Below, piece after piece: positions 1-7,619 of a stretch of 8,614 nucleotides of DNA (its first letter is position 1; the number at the start of each line of letters is the position of its first letter). The translations under genes were made by a program, and so were the position numbers. Below the pieces are notes generated by a model that was not told the origin of the DNA, ran no database searches, and saw only the letters and a program-made list of their open reading frames with translations. This DNA comes from Streptosporangiaceae bacterium (GTDB lineage Bacteria; Actinomycetota; Actinomycetes; Streptosporangiales; Streptosporangiaceae): NCBI GenBank assembly GCA_030040475.1, contig JASHTQ010000347.1, positions 1 through 8,614 on the forward strand. Reading direction: 5' to 3'.

Positions 1-234
1 CGGGCGCCGCGCCTCGGCGTCGAACGCCTCGGCTAGCTGCTGGGCGGTCCCTTGGGTGGTCGCGGTGCGGCGGAGGGCGAGGCGGTGGTTGATGGTCAGG
101 CTCGCGGTGACGCTGAGCAGGTGCCAGTCCTTCCAGCCGGCGTTGCGCAACTCGCGGAACACAGCCCGCACGCGCGGGTCGGACAGCAGGTCAGGGATGG
201 TGTGTCGGATGGGGACGGGCAGAATCGTGTAGCG
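1..234 (-). CDS. Partial hypothetical protein in frame after the TAG of the preceding gene; continues past the window edge
   Basis: On the minus strand the codons from 234 down to 1 are open and read as real protein: codon third positions are almost all G or C, and hydrophobic residues alternate as in helices (LPVPIRHTIPDLLSD, then RVRAVFRELRNAGWKDWHLL, then SVTASLTINHRLAL). I do not recognise the family. This is the same frame as the gene that stops at 237-235, so only a TAG codon separates the two. In-frame start candidates are GTG at 171 and 162 and TTG at 150. None has a Shine-Dalgarno sequence, and the protein-like sequence begins upstream of all of them. It could be a separate gene with an unusual start, or the 3' part of one longer gene cut by a nonsense mutation or sequencing error. 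No function is assigned. The 3' end lies outside the window. Confidence 0.5.
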
Positions 235-2871
235 CTAGGCCAGGACGGAACGCGCCTGCTGGGCACTGTAGCCGGGTCCGGGTCCCGTCCGCGGCCGCGT
301 GTGCGGCGAGCCGGCCCGGGGGTTCGGGCGCTGGGCGTTGGCGAGAGGCCGGTGCTGTGGGCCGGCTAGTGGCGGGACGGGCTGGCTCCGCAGCAGCGCC
401 AGTTCGCGGTACGGGCGCCCGATGTCCAGGTTGGAGAACAGGCCGTTGCGAGCGGCCTGCTCTAGCAGGGTGGTGAACGGCTGGGGGCCTAGTAGCGAGT
501 TGCCGGCCAAGACCAGGAAGGCGAGGCGCGTAGCGTCGCCGAGTTGCGGATCTCCCGGGCTTGCCTCATCGGCGTCGGCGCCGGGCGGGGGCCCGGCTGG
601 CAGGAACAGCCGCCATAGCCGCCGACCGTCGTGATGGACGCGGGTCAGGTGGGTGTCGGCGGGAGGATGGCCGACCGGGTAGGCCTGGATCTCGATGTCG
701 ACGTCCTGGGGTATGAGGACCGGGTCGAGGGAGGCGAACTCGGCTAGGAGGATCTGCAGGCTGGAGGTGAAGTCCTCGAGGGTCAGGACCGTGTCCTGGT
801 CGTTGCGGCCGTGCACGGTCCACCGCACGCCCAGGGCGTGGAAGGCGACCGAGCGCGTCGGCCCGGCGTCGCTGAACGGGGCGCTGGCCTTGTCCGCGAT
901 GCGGTCTGTCCACTCCTGCTCGGTGAGCGGCTCCGCCGCGGGGACTGCCGCGGGCGGGCGGGTGAGGCCGTCCAGGAAGCTGCCGCTGAGGATGCCGTTG
1001 ATGGCCGGCAGGAATCCGGGGCGGGTCTGCTGGGCGATGACCACGGCGAAGGCCTGGTATTTGATGGCTTCGGTCGCGTAGGCGTGGCGTTCGAGGTTAA
1101 AGGGGTCGGGCGCCCACCTGAGGTGGGCCTGGTCGGCGACTACGGCCAGTTGTGCCGATGCGGCCCAGGCGCCGGCTAGGTGGTCCATGTTGGCTGCCGA
1201 GAACAGCGCGATCGGGGCGAGCTCGCGGTCGGACGCGTCGGGGCTGCTGAGGGCGAGGGAGGCCATGGCCAGCGCGTACTTCTTGCCAGCGAGGTACATG
1301 CCGAGCCCGGCATAGAGGTCGGTGATGCAGGCCATCGCACGCAGCGTGCCGTAGAGGGTGTCGCCGTGGAACCAGTTGATCTTGGCCTGGTGGAATTCGC
1401 GCAGCGCGTCGAGGGGCCGGCCGGCCGCTTGCAGCGCTTCCGCGCGCTGCCGGCACCTGTCGCCGGCGGCCGCGTCGCCTTCCTGGCGGGCGACGGCCCG
1501 GTCGAGTCCGTCGCACACCTGGCGGTACAGCGGATGGTCGCGCAGGATCGGCGCGAGCAGGTCCACGAGCAGGGCGAGCGCGTCGATCGGGTAGGCGGGC
1601 GCGTCGGGCAGCAGCCCGATCAGGGCGGCCAGGTGGCGCATCCCCGCGTCGAGGTCGGTGACCGGCGCGGGCGGCAGGTGAGTCTGGAGCGTGCCCTGTT
1701 CGATTGCCTCTGTGACCGCCGCGTACATGCGGTCAATGTCCTCGAGCGTCGCGGTCGCTCCCGGCCCGGCGTCGGCTGCGGCTCTGGTGAAGTCGATGTG
1801 CAGCGCGGCGTGGGCGGCGGCGTGGAGCAGGCAGGCACGCGTGTTCGGATCCAGGTCCCGTTCCAGCAGCTGGCCGATGTGGTCCCGTAGCGGCGCTGTC
1901 CAGCCCGCGGCCTCGGCCATCGGTATGCCGGTGTGGCCGAGGGCCGCCGCCGTGGCGCAGAACTGGATCAGCACGCTCGCGTCGAGGAGCAGGGCCGGGT
2001 CGTCGGTGCGCTGGATCTCGTCGATGAACCGGCGGATGAGCGGGTCGGCGGGCCGCAGCTCGGCGGCGCCCTGAACGCGGGCCGCGGCGATCTCGTAAAT
2101 GGCCCGCAGCCGGGCGTCGGGATACGGGGTCCGCTCCGCGAGCCGGGTCATCAGCGTCAACCAGCCCGCGAGATCGGCGCGCGCCGGGCCGGGACGGGCG
2201 GCGTGCCGGAGCCCTTGCCGCAGGTCGAACAGGTCGCCGAGGGTCGTCGGCTGCCTGTCGGGCTCCTGCCAGTAGGCGCGCAGCTCGGCGTAGCAGGCAG
2301 GCAGCCGGGTCTCTTCCGCGGCCTGCTCCGCTTGCGGTGCGAGCTCGGCGGGCAGGCGCAGGTACTCCTGGGCGATCCAGTACAGGTCGGGCTCGGCCAG
2401 CCACTCTGCCAGCCCCCCCTCGCCGACGATCTCGACCGCGACGTGATGCTCCTGCGCCGCCCACGTCTGCAGGTCGTGCCGCAGCGCCGTCGTGACGCTC
2501 GCGTCGGCGAAGATATAGATCCTGTCGACGTGGGTGCCCTGGGTGCAGATGGACTTGATGTCGTCCTCGAACTTCCCCCGGAGCTTGTCCTTCTGGATGG
2601 TGCAGGCGAACACCACCACGTCCGAGGAGGCCAGGGCGAGAAAGCCGATCGCGAAGGGCAGCTCCTCGGCCAGGTAGGTGCGGAAGGTCTCGAAGTCGCG
2701 TCCCTGGTCACCGCCGGCCGAGACCGGGCCGGTGGCCGGCAGTACGTTGCTGGCGACGCGCCGCTTGGCCACGTGGCGGCAGAGGTGCTCGAACTGGTGA
2801 TGCGCGTTGTCGGCGGCCAGGGTGCCCAGCGCGAGCCTGATCATCTGGGCTGTCTGGACTGGCGTTGGCAC
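235..2871 (-). CDS. Large protein with N-terminal Mrr-like PD-(D/E)XK nuclease fold and TPR-like helical region
   Basis: This is a protein of about 878 residues. Residues 1-120 look like a PD-(D/E)XK nuclease fold: an acidic pair in HHQFEHLC (about 25-31), then GGDQGRDFETF (53-63), with a candidate metal-binding Asp at 59, then a beta strand ending in FACTIQKDK (88-96), matching the Q-x-K-like third motif of Mrr-type nucleases. From memory, the block around VLPATGPVSAGGDQGRD recurs in uncharacterised actinobacterial proteins. Residues about 200-650 are Ala/Leu-rich helices. RAEALQAAGRPLDALREF (about 477-494) is a good TPR motif. A conserved-looking block ends at GLFSNLDIGRPYREL (about 810-822), followed by a Pro/Arg-rich tail. 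GTG at 2871 is preferred because GAGG lies five bases upstream; GTG at 2877 is the alternative. The frame stays open to 3504, but that part is the shadow of the neighbouring gene plus spacer. It lies about 170 bases downstream of the nuclease gene on the same strand. Probable role (inference): DNA-targeting defence protein. No signal peptide or membrane segment is evident. Confidence 0.72.
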   Translation of the reverse strand: MPTPVQTAQMIRLALGTLAADNAHHQFEHLCRHVAKRRVASNVLPATGPVSAGGDQGRDFETFRTYLAEELPFAIGFLALASSDVVVFACTIQKDKLRGKFEDDIKSICTQGTHVDRIYIFADASVTTALRHDLQTWAAQEHHVAVEIVGEGGLAEWLAEPDLYWIAQEYLRLPAELAPQAEQAAEETRLPACYAELRAYWQEPDRQPTTLGDLFDLRQGLRHAARPGPARADLAGWLTLMTRLAERTPYPDARLRAIYEIAAARVQGAAELRPADPLIRRFIDEIQRTDDPALLLDASVLIQFCATAAALGHTGIPMAEAAGWTAPLRDHIGQLLERDLDPNTRACLLHAAAHAALHIDFTRAAADAGPGATATLEDIDRMYAAVTEAIEQGTLQTHLPPAPVTDLDAGMRHLAALIGLLPDAPAYPIDALALLVDLLAPILRDHPLYRQVCDGLDRAVARQEGDAAAGDRCRQRAEALQAAGRPLDALREFHQAKINWFHGDTLYGTLRAMACITDLYAGLGMYLAGKKYALAMASLALSSPDASDRELAPIALFSAANMDHLAGAWAASAQLAVVADQAHLRWAPDPFNLERHAYATEAIKYQAFAVVIAQQTRPGFLPAINGILSGSFLDGLTRPPAAVPAAEPLTEQEWTDRIADKASAPFSDAGPTRSVAFHALGVRWTVHGRNDQDTVLTLEDFTSSLQILLAEFASLDPVLIPQDVDIEIQAYPVGHPPADTHLTRVHHDGRRLWRLFLPAGPPPGADADEASPGDPQLGDATRLAFLVLAGNSLLGPQPFTTLLEQAARNGLFSNLDIGRPYRELALLRSQPVPPLAGPQHRPLANAQRPNPRAGSPHTRPRTGPGPGYSAQQARSVLA

Positions 2872-3038
2872 ATCCACCTCGCTTTGCCTGCGTGCCGGCG
2901 GCGCGCCGGGCGGGGACGAACGGGGCCGCGGGAGCCGAGCGTCCTGCCAGGGCGCCGCTGATGGGAAAGTACCAGCGACGGGTGACAGCGATGCCGTAGC
3001 AGGCGCGCCGGGAATGACTGCGCCGTCCCGCCGGGATC

Positions 3039-4168
3039 TCAGCCGGAAGGGGCCACGATGACGATCGTGGGCACCGGGCCGCACAGGTCGGTGAGGTCGT
3101 TCTCCAGCGCGGCGGGGCTGCGGAGATGGCGGCCCGGGTCGTAGACGAAGCACACCAGCACGCGGCAGCCGTCGTGCGAGCGGTAAAGCTCCTTGTCGAC
3201 GGCGAGTTCCTCGGCGACCTTGCGCTGGTTCAGGCCCGCCCGGGTCATCTTGGTCTCGATGACGATCTTCTCGTTCTTCAGGAACAGGTCCATCCTGCTG
3301 GCCAGGCCCCCGTGGCTGGGGGTGGGCTCCTCGCCCCGGATGTCGCCGAAGAGCCCGCCAAGATGCCGCGGAGCAGGTCCTGCACGTCGTACTCGTCGTT
3401 GACCTGGGCCATCGCCGGGCGCTGGCCGTGGCGGATGCCCAGCTCGCGGACGAGGGCCGGGAAGCGGCGCAGGAGCCGCGTGATGATCGCGAGCGAGGCC
3501 GCATGGTCGCTGCCGGCCTGGTCTGCCGTAACCGGGCAGGGTGAGCCGGCCTCGCCTTCTGGCCCGGCCGCGCGCGTCTGCCGGCGCGCCGATTCCGCGG
3601 CGCCCTGGTCGACCCATTCCTGGCGTATCCGCGCGAGGTCTGCCAGGTCCTGGGCGTGCCGGAACCTCCAGATGTCAGAGTCGATGCGGAAGTTCCAGCC
3701 GTTCTCGTCGCCGCCGCTTGTCGAGACGCACAGATGATCGAGCCCGCACATGGCGCGGATCCGCCGCAGCGCCGGGTGGTCCTCCTCGATCCTGAGGTAG
3801 GCCGCCGCTTCCGCGGTGGTTACCTGGAATTTCTCCTCCGGGCTGGGAGGATCGTAGTCGAGGTCTCTCTCGGCGAACCAGCGGATCAGCCGCGTGAACC
3901 GCTCGTCGTCGTCCCCGCTTCCCTCGCATTGCCCGAGGCCCGCCAGGGTAAGGCGGATCTGGTCGCCGTCGACCGGGCGGAGGCCTTGCCGCGGCGGGAT
4001 CATGAGCGTGTCGGGGAACTCGGCGATCTCGCCGGCGGCGTCGATGCCGTGATCGCGGCGCAGGGGACGGGCGATCGCGGCGAAGGGCGGCCAGGTGCCG
4101 TTCTTGCGGAAGTGATCGTAGACGGCTTGCATCACCTGGCGCTGTTCGGCGGTCACAGGGACGGGCAC
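3039..4168 (-). pseudogene. DpnII/MboI-like PD-(D/E)XK nuclease domain protein, frameshifted
   Basis: The intact product would be about 376 residues. The N-terminal 200 residues form an unrecognised region (starting VPVPVTAEQRQVMQAVYDHF, with IRLTLAGLGQCEGS near 71-84). A linker follows, and the nuclease domain spans about 225-376. The domain matches the DpnII/MboI-type fold: EYDVQDLLRGIL, LFGDIRGEEPTPSHGG, SRMDLFL (Asp 294), IVIETK (Glu 305, Lys 307), then CRVLVCFVYDP and ALENDL. The domain enters in one frame (EYDVQDLLRGILAG) and continues in another (LFGDIRGEE...) to a TGA at 3041-3039. Inserting one G in the GGG run opposite 3354-3356 restores the expected protein. Read without correction, the product runs out of frame to 3278 and lacks all the catalytic residues. 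GTG at 4168 is chosen; a TTG at 4228, twelve bases past the upstream stop, is possible but has no Shine-Dalgarno. The gene follows the large helical protein and is probably co-transcribed with it. A sequencing or assembly error is a real alternative to true inactivation. Confidence 0.85.
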
Positions 4169-4194
4169 GGTTCTGCTCGGGCCTTTCTCCGGGT

Positions 4195-4208
4195 CCCCGG
4201 AAGCGGGG
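4195..4208 (-). other. Small GC stem-loop between the helical-protein gene and the nuclease gene
   Basis: The bases ccccg and cgggg flank a gaag tetraloop, giving a perfect five-base-pair GC stem. It lies between the TAG ending the large helical-protein gene and the GTG chosen for the nuclease gene. There is no following T-run on the minus strand, so it is not a classical terminator. It may be an intercistronic RNA structure, or chance in such GC-rich DNA. If the TTG at 4228 were the real start, it would be inside the coding region. Confidence 0.2.
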
Positions 4209-4240
4209 TGCAGCTGCGGGCAGCGCAACCATCGAGGGGT

Positions 4241-7200
4241 CTAGCTATCCCGGAATCTTCGCATGTCGTGGCCTCGGATTATGCACAGGCTGATTATGGT
4301 GGTGACCTTTTCGATGGCCCCGGGGTCGCCGTTGTCGGCACCGGCGGCGAGGATGGCGCGGATGTCCTCCTCCTGCCGCTGGAACCAGTACGGGGTCGGG
4401 TTCGTCAGCACCCAGGCCTCCAGGGCGGCCAGGCACGCGTCCGGGTACGTCGGGGCCAGTACGGCGAGCCGGGGGAGGACCAGGTGCTCGGACTCGATCT
4501 TCCCGGCGTCGCGGAGCGCGGTGATGAGCTGGCGGAGCTCCCACTCGTCGCCGAGCTTCCCGGCCGCGAACCATTCCCCGAAGCCCGCCAGCTCGGCGGA
4601 GTCGGCGCCGTCGCGCACCGCATGGAGCCTCTCCTCCCACAAGCCGGTGAGCAGGGCGGCGGGGACGGGGTCCGCGGCGGCCAGCTGGCGGCCCAGGAAC
4701 TGCATGAGGTACGCCCGGGCCGCGACGGGGGCGCTCTGGTAGTAGCGGCGCAGCAGCTGGTCGTTGCTGTCGAAGGTCAGCTGGCCGTGCCAGTACCTGA
4801 TGATGAGGTGGAGTCCGAGGCTGGTCGCCCGGGCGAGCTCGGCGCGGTCGTCGCCGTCGGGGTTCAGCGAGTCGACGGCCAGCTGGTAGGAGCCGTCGAG
4901 CGCCTGACACATATCCAGGTCCGGCTGGCTGCTGACGTAGCCGTCCCATGCGGCTGTCCACAGGCGCCGTTCGGTTTCCCCGAGAGGGAAGATCACATGG
5001 GCCTTCTCCGCCGCCCAGGGCCGGAAAAGGCGCGCGAGGACGCCGAACGAGGCGCCGCAGGTCCAGCGGACGGCCCGGGACGGCTCCGGCTGGGCGGGGT
5101 CGATCTGGTTCTCGATGAGCTGCTGGACCGCGCCCAGGCCCACTTCCGGGTTCCCCTGCCGCGCCCAGGCCGCGTACGCGAGGGCCGTCGTCAGCGCCAT
5201 GGGCCTGATATGGGCCATGGGAACCTCGCCCAGCGGCCGTCCAGACGCGTCGGCCTCCGCTTCGGCCTCGGGCTCGGGGTCGGGGTCTGCGGCCGCGTTC
5301 TCGATGATCGCCCAGGCCTGGCCGCCGAGCTCGGCGGGGATCTCATGGCCGGAGGCGGCGAAGCCGGCTTCCAGCAGCCGCAGGCACGCCATGCGGGCCG
5401 GCTCCCACTGCCTCCGCAAGCGGTCGCCGGGGAGGCGCAGCTCCTCCTCTGCCTGCTGGTCCGCCCATGAGCACAGGTTCAGGACCGCCGGCCAGTCCAG
5501 TACCGCGCCCTCCTGCGCCGCGTGCCAGAAAGCGCTGATGACGGCCTCGACGTATATGCCCGGAAGGCCGATGAACGCCTCGGCCGCCGATGACCGGCCA
5601 GCCGCGTCCTGCCGGATGGCGGAAAAGAGGGCGGAGGCCAGGCCGGACCGGTCGGCTCCCAGCAGGCCCCCGGGCGGCTCCCAGGTAGCCAGGAGCTTTA
5701 CCAGGTCCTCGGTCGAGGACGCCGCGAGGTCGCCGGCGGCCACCGGGCTGCCGACGGCGATGTCCCGGACGGCGGGCAGGGCCGCGGACTGCTCGGGTGC
5801 CGCGCCGAATTCGGCCACGAGGTCGCGGTAGCGGGCAAGATACTCGGGCGGGAGCACGGCCTCGATCGCGGCAAGCCTGTCGCGCTGCCACCGGCAGGCC
5901 CGGGCCCGCGTCTCCGCCGCGGACGGCGGCGTTCCGTCCTGCTCCCGGCGGAGCTGCTGCTGCGGGGCCCGGGGACCGCGGTCAATAAGGGCGAGGAGCC
6001 GTTCGCGGTCGCGGCCGCCGACGGCTGCGCAGCGCCGCCGCGCCAGCAGGAGGAACTCCCGGTCGAGCCCGGGATCCTGGATGATGACCGCGTCGGACAG
6101 GCGCGCTCCGACCAGGGCGGCGTCGCCGTCGCCGGCGTGCTCGGACAGCAAGAAGAGCGCCAGCCGGCGGAACACCGTCCAGTCGTGCGACTCGATCTCG
6201 GCGATCACCGCAGTCAGGTCCGCCCCGGCGGCCAGCGCCTCGGCGGCGGCGTCTCTGAGGGCACAGACCAGGGCAGAAGCGGGATCGGTGTCGGTCCCCT
6301 GGGGTCGGCCCTCGATCGACGGCCGCCACCAGCCGGAGGTGTCCCGCCGTGACTCCCTGAGGCCGGCAGGGGCCTGCGCCGTGACCGTCTCGTCAAGGAG
6401 CCGTGCCAGCAGCGACACCGCGGGCAGCCCGCACGCCCTAGCGACCGCCGGGACGCCAATCCGGAGAACCTCCGCGAACGACCAGGTGTCCATGACGGCC
6501 CGGGATCCGCGCGACCCGGGAAGCCTGGTGAGCAGAGCCTCCATCATGGCCAGGGCGTCCGCAGGCCGGCCCCCATCGGCCAGGTGGCGGCAGAGCCGCC
6601 CGACCCCGACGGGGTCCAGGACGCCGAAGCGGGCATCGAGCGACGCGATGACCCGGGGCGCGAGCCGCGCCGCCTCCCCGGCCGGGAACTGCAGCGCCAG
6701 CTCAGCCAGGTTCCCGTTGACCAGCACGTTGCCCGTCGCCGGGATCGCCACAGCGGTCTGCAGCACTTCCCCGGGCTGGTCGCCGGCGACCCGGAGCAGG
6801 TACAGGACCTGCGGCCAGGGCGGCACCTCGAGCGTGCCCGTGTCGTCGTGGAGTACCGGCTCCGGCGGCGAGCCGAAGAACCCCGCGTTCCTCAGCGGGA
6901 CCAGCCACTCCGGGGCCGCGCGCTCGAAGAAGTAGCGGAAGGTGACGTGGTTCTGGGGAAAGCCGTCCCGCAGTTGCCCGGCGTGGCCGCGGCTCGGATG
7001 AGGTACCTTGAGCAGCTCGTCTAGCCGGGTGAACACGTTGGCGTACCGGACCTCGAAACGCTTCAGCACCCGGTCCAGCAGGCCTTCGAAGCTGTCGACC
7101 AGCCCGGCGAACTCCCCGTCGGCGGGACGAGGGCGCCCGAGGGCATCGCGGTGCGCACGCATCGCCAGCCCCCTGCCGCCCGCAGCCAACTCTAGCCAGA

Positions 7201-7498
7201 ATACGGACGGCTCCTCGTCGGCGGACATGCCCAGATCCTCGATGACCGCCTGGACGCTGGCGGCATGACCGCGTTTCTCCTTAACCGGGTCCAGGACGAA
7301 CCGGACCGCGCCCTCGATCTCCCGGTACAGGTGAGCGACCAGATGCGTAAGAGCGCGGGGCTGAGGCTGTTGGGCGAGCAGCTCGCACGCGGCGGTGAAC
7401 CACTCGGCGGTTCCCTCGCCTATCTGCGCCCGGAGACGCTCAACGACGCGTTCCTGCCTCGGCGTAAGCGCCGGTAGGAGCTGCTGTCCTGGTGTCAC
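4241..7498 (-). CDS. Very large helical-repeat protein of unknown function, defence-island type
   Basis: This is a protein of about 1085 residues, rich in Leu, Ala and Glu and predicted mostly helical. No nucleotide-binding or nuclease motif, signal peptide or membrane segment is visible. Recognisable blocks are VTFRYFFERAAPEWLVPLRN (about 185-204) with GFFGSPPEPV after it, PPWPQVLYLLRVA (226-238), IPATGNVLVNGNLAELAL (252-269), a middle block CRWQRDRLAAIEAVLPPEYL, and a C-terminal block EWFAAGKLGDEWELRQLITA. From memory these order-conserved blocks occur in uncharacterised HEAT-like proteins of 1000-1200 residues found in bacterial accessory islands; I cannot name a domain. The frame is open to 7885, but residues upstream of GTG 7498 overlap the transposase remnant on the other strand and are Ser/Arg-rich shadow sequence, so I start at 7498 (a weak GGA lies five bases upstream). 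The gene ends with TAG at 4243-4241 and is first of the minus-strand series. A scaffold or sensor role is inference. Confidence 0.82.
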   Translation of the reverse strand: MTPGQQLLPALTPRQERVVERLRAQIGEGTAEWFTAACELLAQQPQPRALTHLVAHLYREIEGAVRFVLDPVKEKRGHAASVQAVIEDLGMSADEEPSVFWLELAAGGRGLAMRAHRDALGRPRPADGEFAGLVDSFEGLLDRVLKRFEVRYANVFTRLDELLKVPHPSRGHAGQLRDGFPQNHVTFRYFFERAAPEWLVPLRNAGFFGSPPEPVLHDDTGTLEVPPWPQVLYLLRVAGDQPGEVLQTAVAIPATGNVLVNGNLAELALQFPAGEAARLAPRVIASLDARFGVLDPVGVGRLCRHLADGGRPADALAMMEALLTRLPGSRGSRAVMDTWSFAEVLRIGVPAVARACGLPAVSLLARLLDETVTAQAPAGLRESRRDTSGWWRPSIEGRPQGTDTDPASALVCALRDAAAEALAAGADLTAVIAEIESHDWTVFRRLALFLLSEHAGDGDAALVGARLSDAVIIQDPGLDREFLLLARRRCAAVGGRDRERLLALIDRGPRAPQQQLRREQDGTPPSAAETRARACRWQRDRLAAIEAVLPPEYLARYRDLVAEFGAAPEQSAALPAVRDIAVGSPVAAGDLAASSTEDLVKLLATWEPPGGLLGADRSGLASALFSAIRQDAAGRSSAAEAFIGLPGIYVEAVISAFWHAAQEGAVLDWPAVLNLCSWADQQAEEELRLPGDRLRRQWEPARMACLRLLEAGFAASGHEIPAELGGQAWAIIENAAADPDPEPEAEAEADASGRPLGEVPMAHIRPMALTTALAYAAWARQGNPEVGLGAVQQLIENQIDPAQPEPSRAVRWTCGASFGVLARLFRPWAAEKAHVIFPLGETERRLWTAAWDGYVSSQPDLDMCQALDGSYQLAVDSLNPDGDDRAELARATSLGLHLIIRYWHGQLTFDSNDQLLRRYYQSAPVAARAYLMQFLGRQLAAADPVPAALLTGLWEERLHAVRDGADSAELAGFGEWFAAGKLGDEWELRQLITALRDAGKIESEHLVLPRLAVLAPTYPDACLAALEAWVLTNPTPYWFQRQEEDIRAILAAGADNGDPGAIEKVTTIISLCIIRGHDMRRFRDS

Positions 7499-7619
7499 GC
7501 TGATCCATTCCCGACCACGGCCGACTGCCGCCCGTCCAAGACCCTGGCGGGCGCAGGGCGGCGGAGGCGCCCGGTACGCCCGCTCAACACTCCAGGTTAC
7601 GAATCTACTACGCCGCTGA

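Noticed and set aside
2895..3012. GC-rich hairpin ccggcg-gcgcgccgg (2895-2909) and the direct repeat ggcgcgccggg at 2900-2910 and 3002-3012
   Set aside because: No T-run follows and the words are built from the commonest GC-rich k-mers here; they cannot be told from chance. The gap 2872-3038 shows no clear promoter or small gene.
3053..3070. Inverted repeat ccacgat-gacg-atcgtgg near the end of the nuclease gene
   Set aside because: It lies inside the coding sequence for the conserved-looking TIVIVAP end, and no T-tract follows on the minus strand, so a terminator call is not supported.
3345..3365. Programmed -1 ribosomal frameshifting in the nuclease gene
   Set aside because: The shift has the right direction, but the site lacks a classical slippery heptamer and I see no strong downstream structure; a one-base deletion or sequence error is simpler.
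2878..3504. Upstream extension of the Mrr-like gene to an ATG-type start at 3504
   Set aside because: The extension overlaps the nuclease domain coding sequence in another frame, and its translation is Arg/Pro/Ser-rich shadow sequence. Motif-bearing protein starts at about 2871.
3656..5470. Long plus-strand open frame of 604 codons
   Set aside because: It crosses two well-supported minus-strand genes and its translation is Gly/Val/Arg/Ala-rich with no recognisable motif. It is the usual antisense shadow in very GC-rich DNA.
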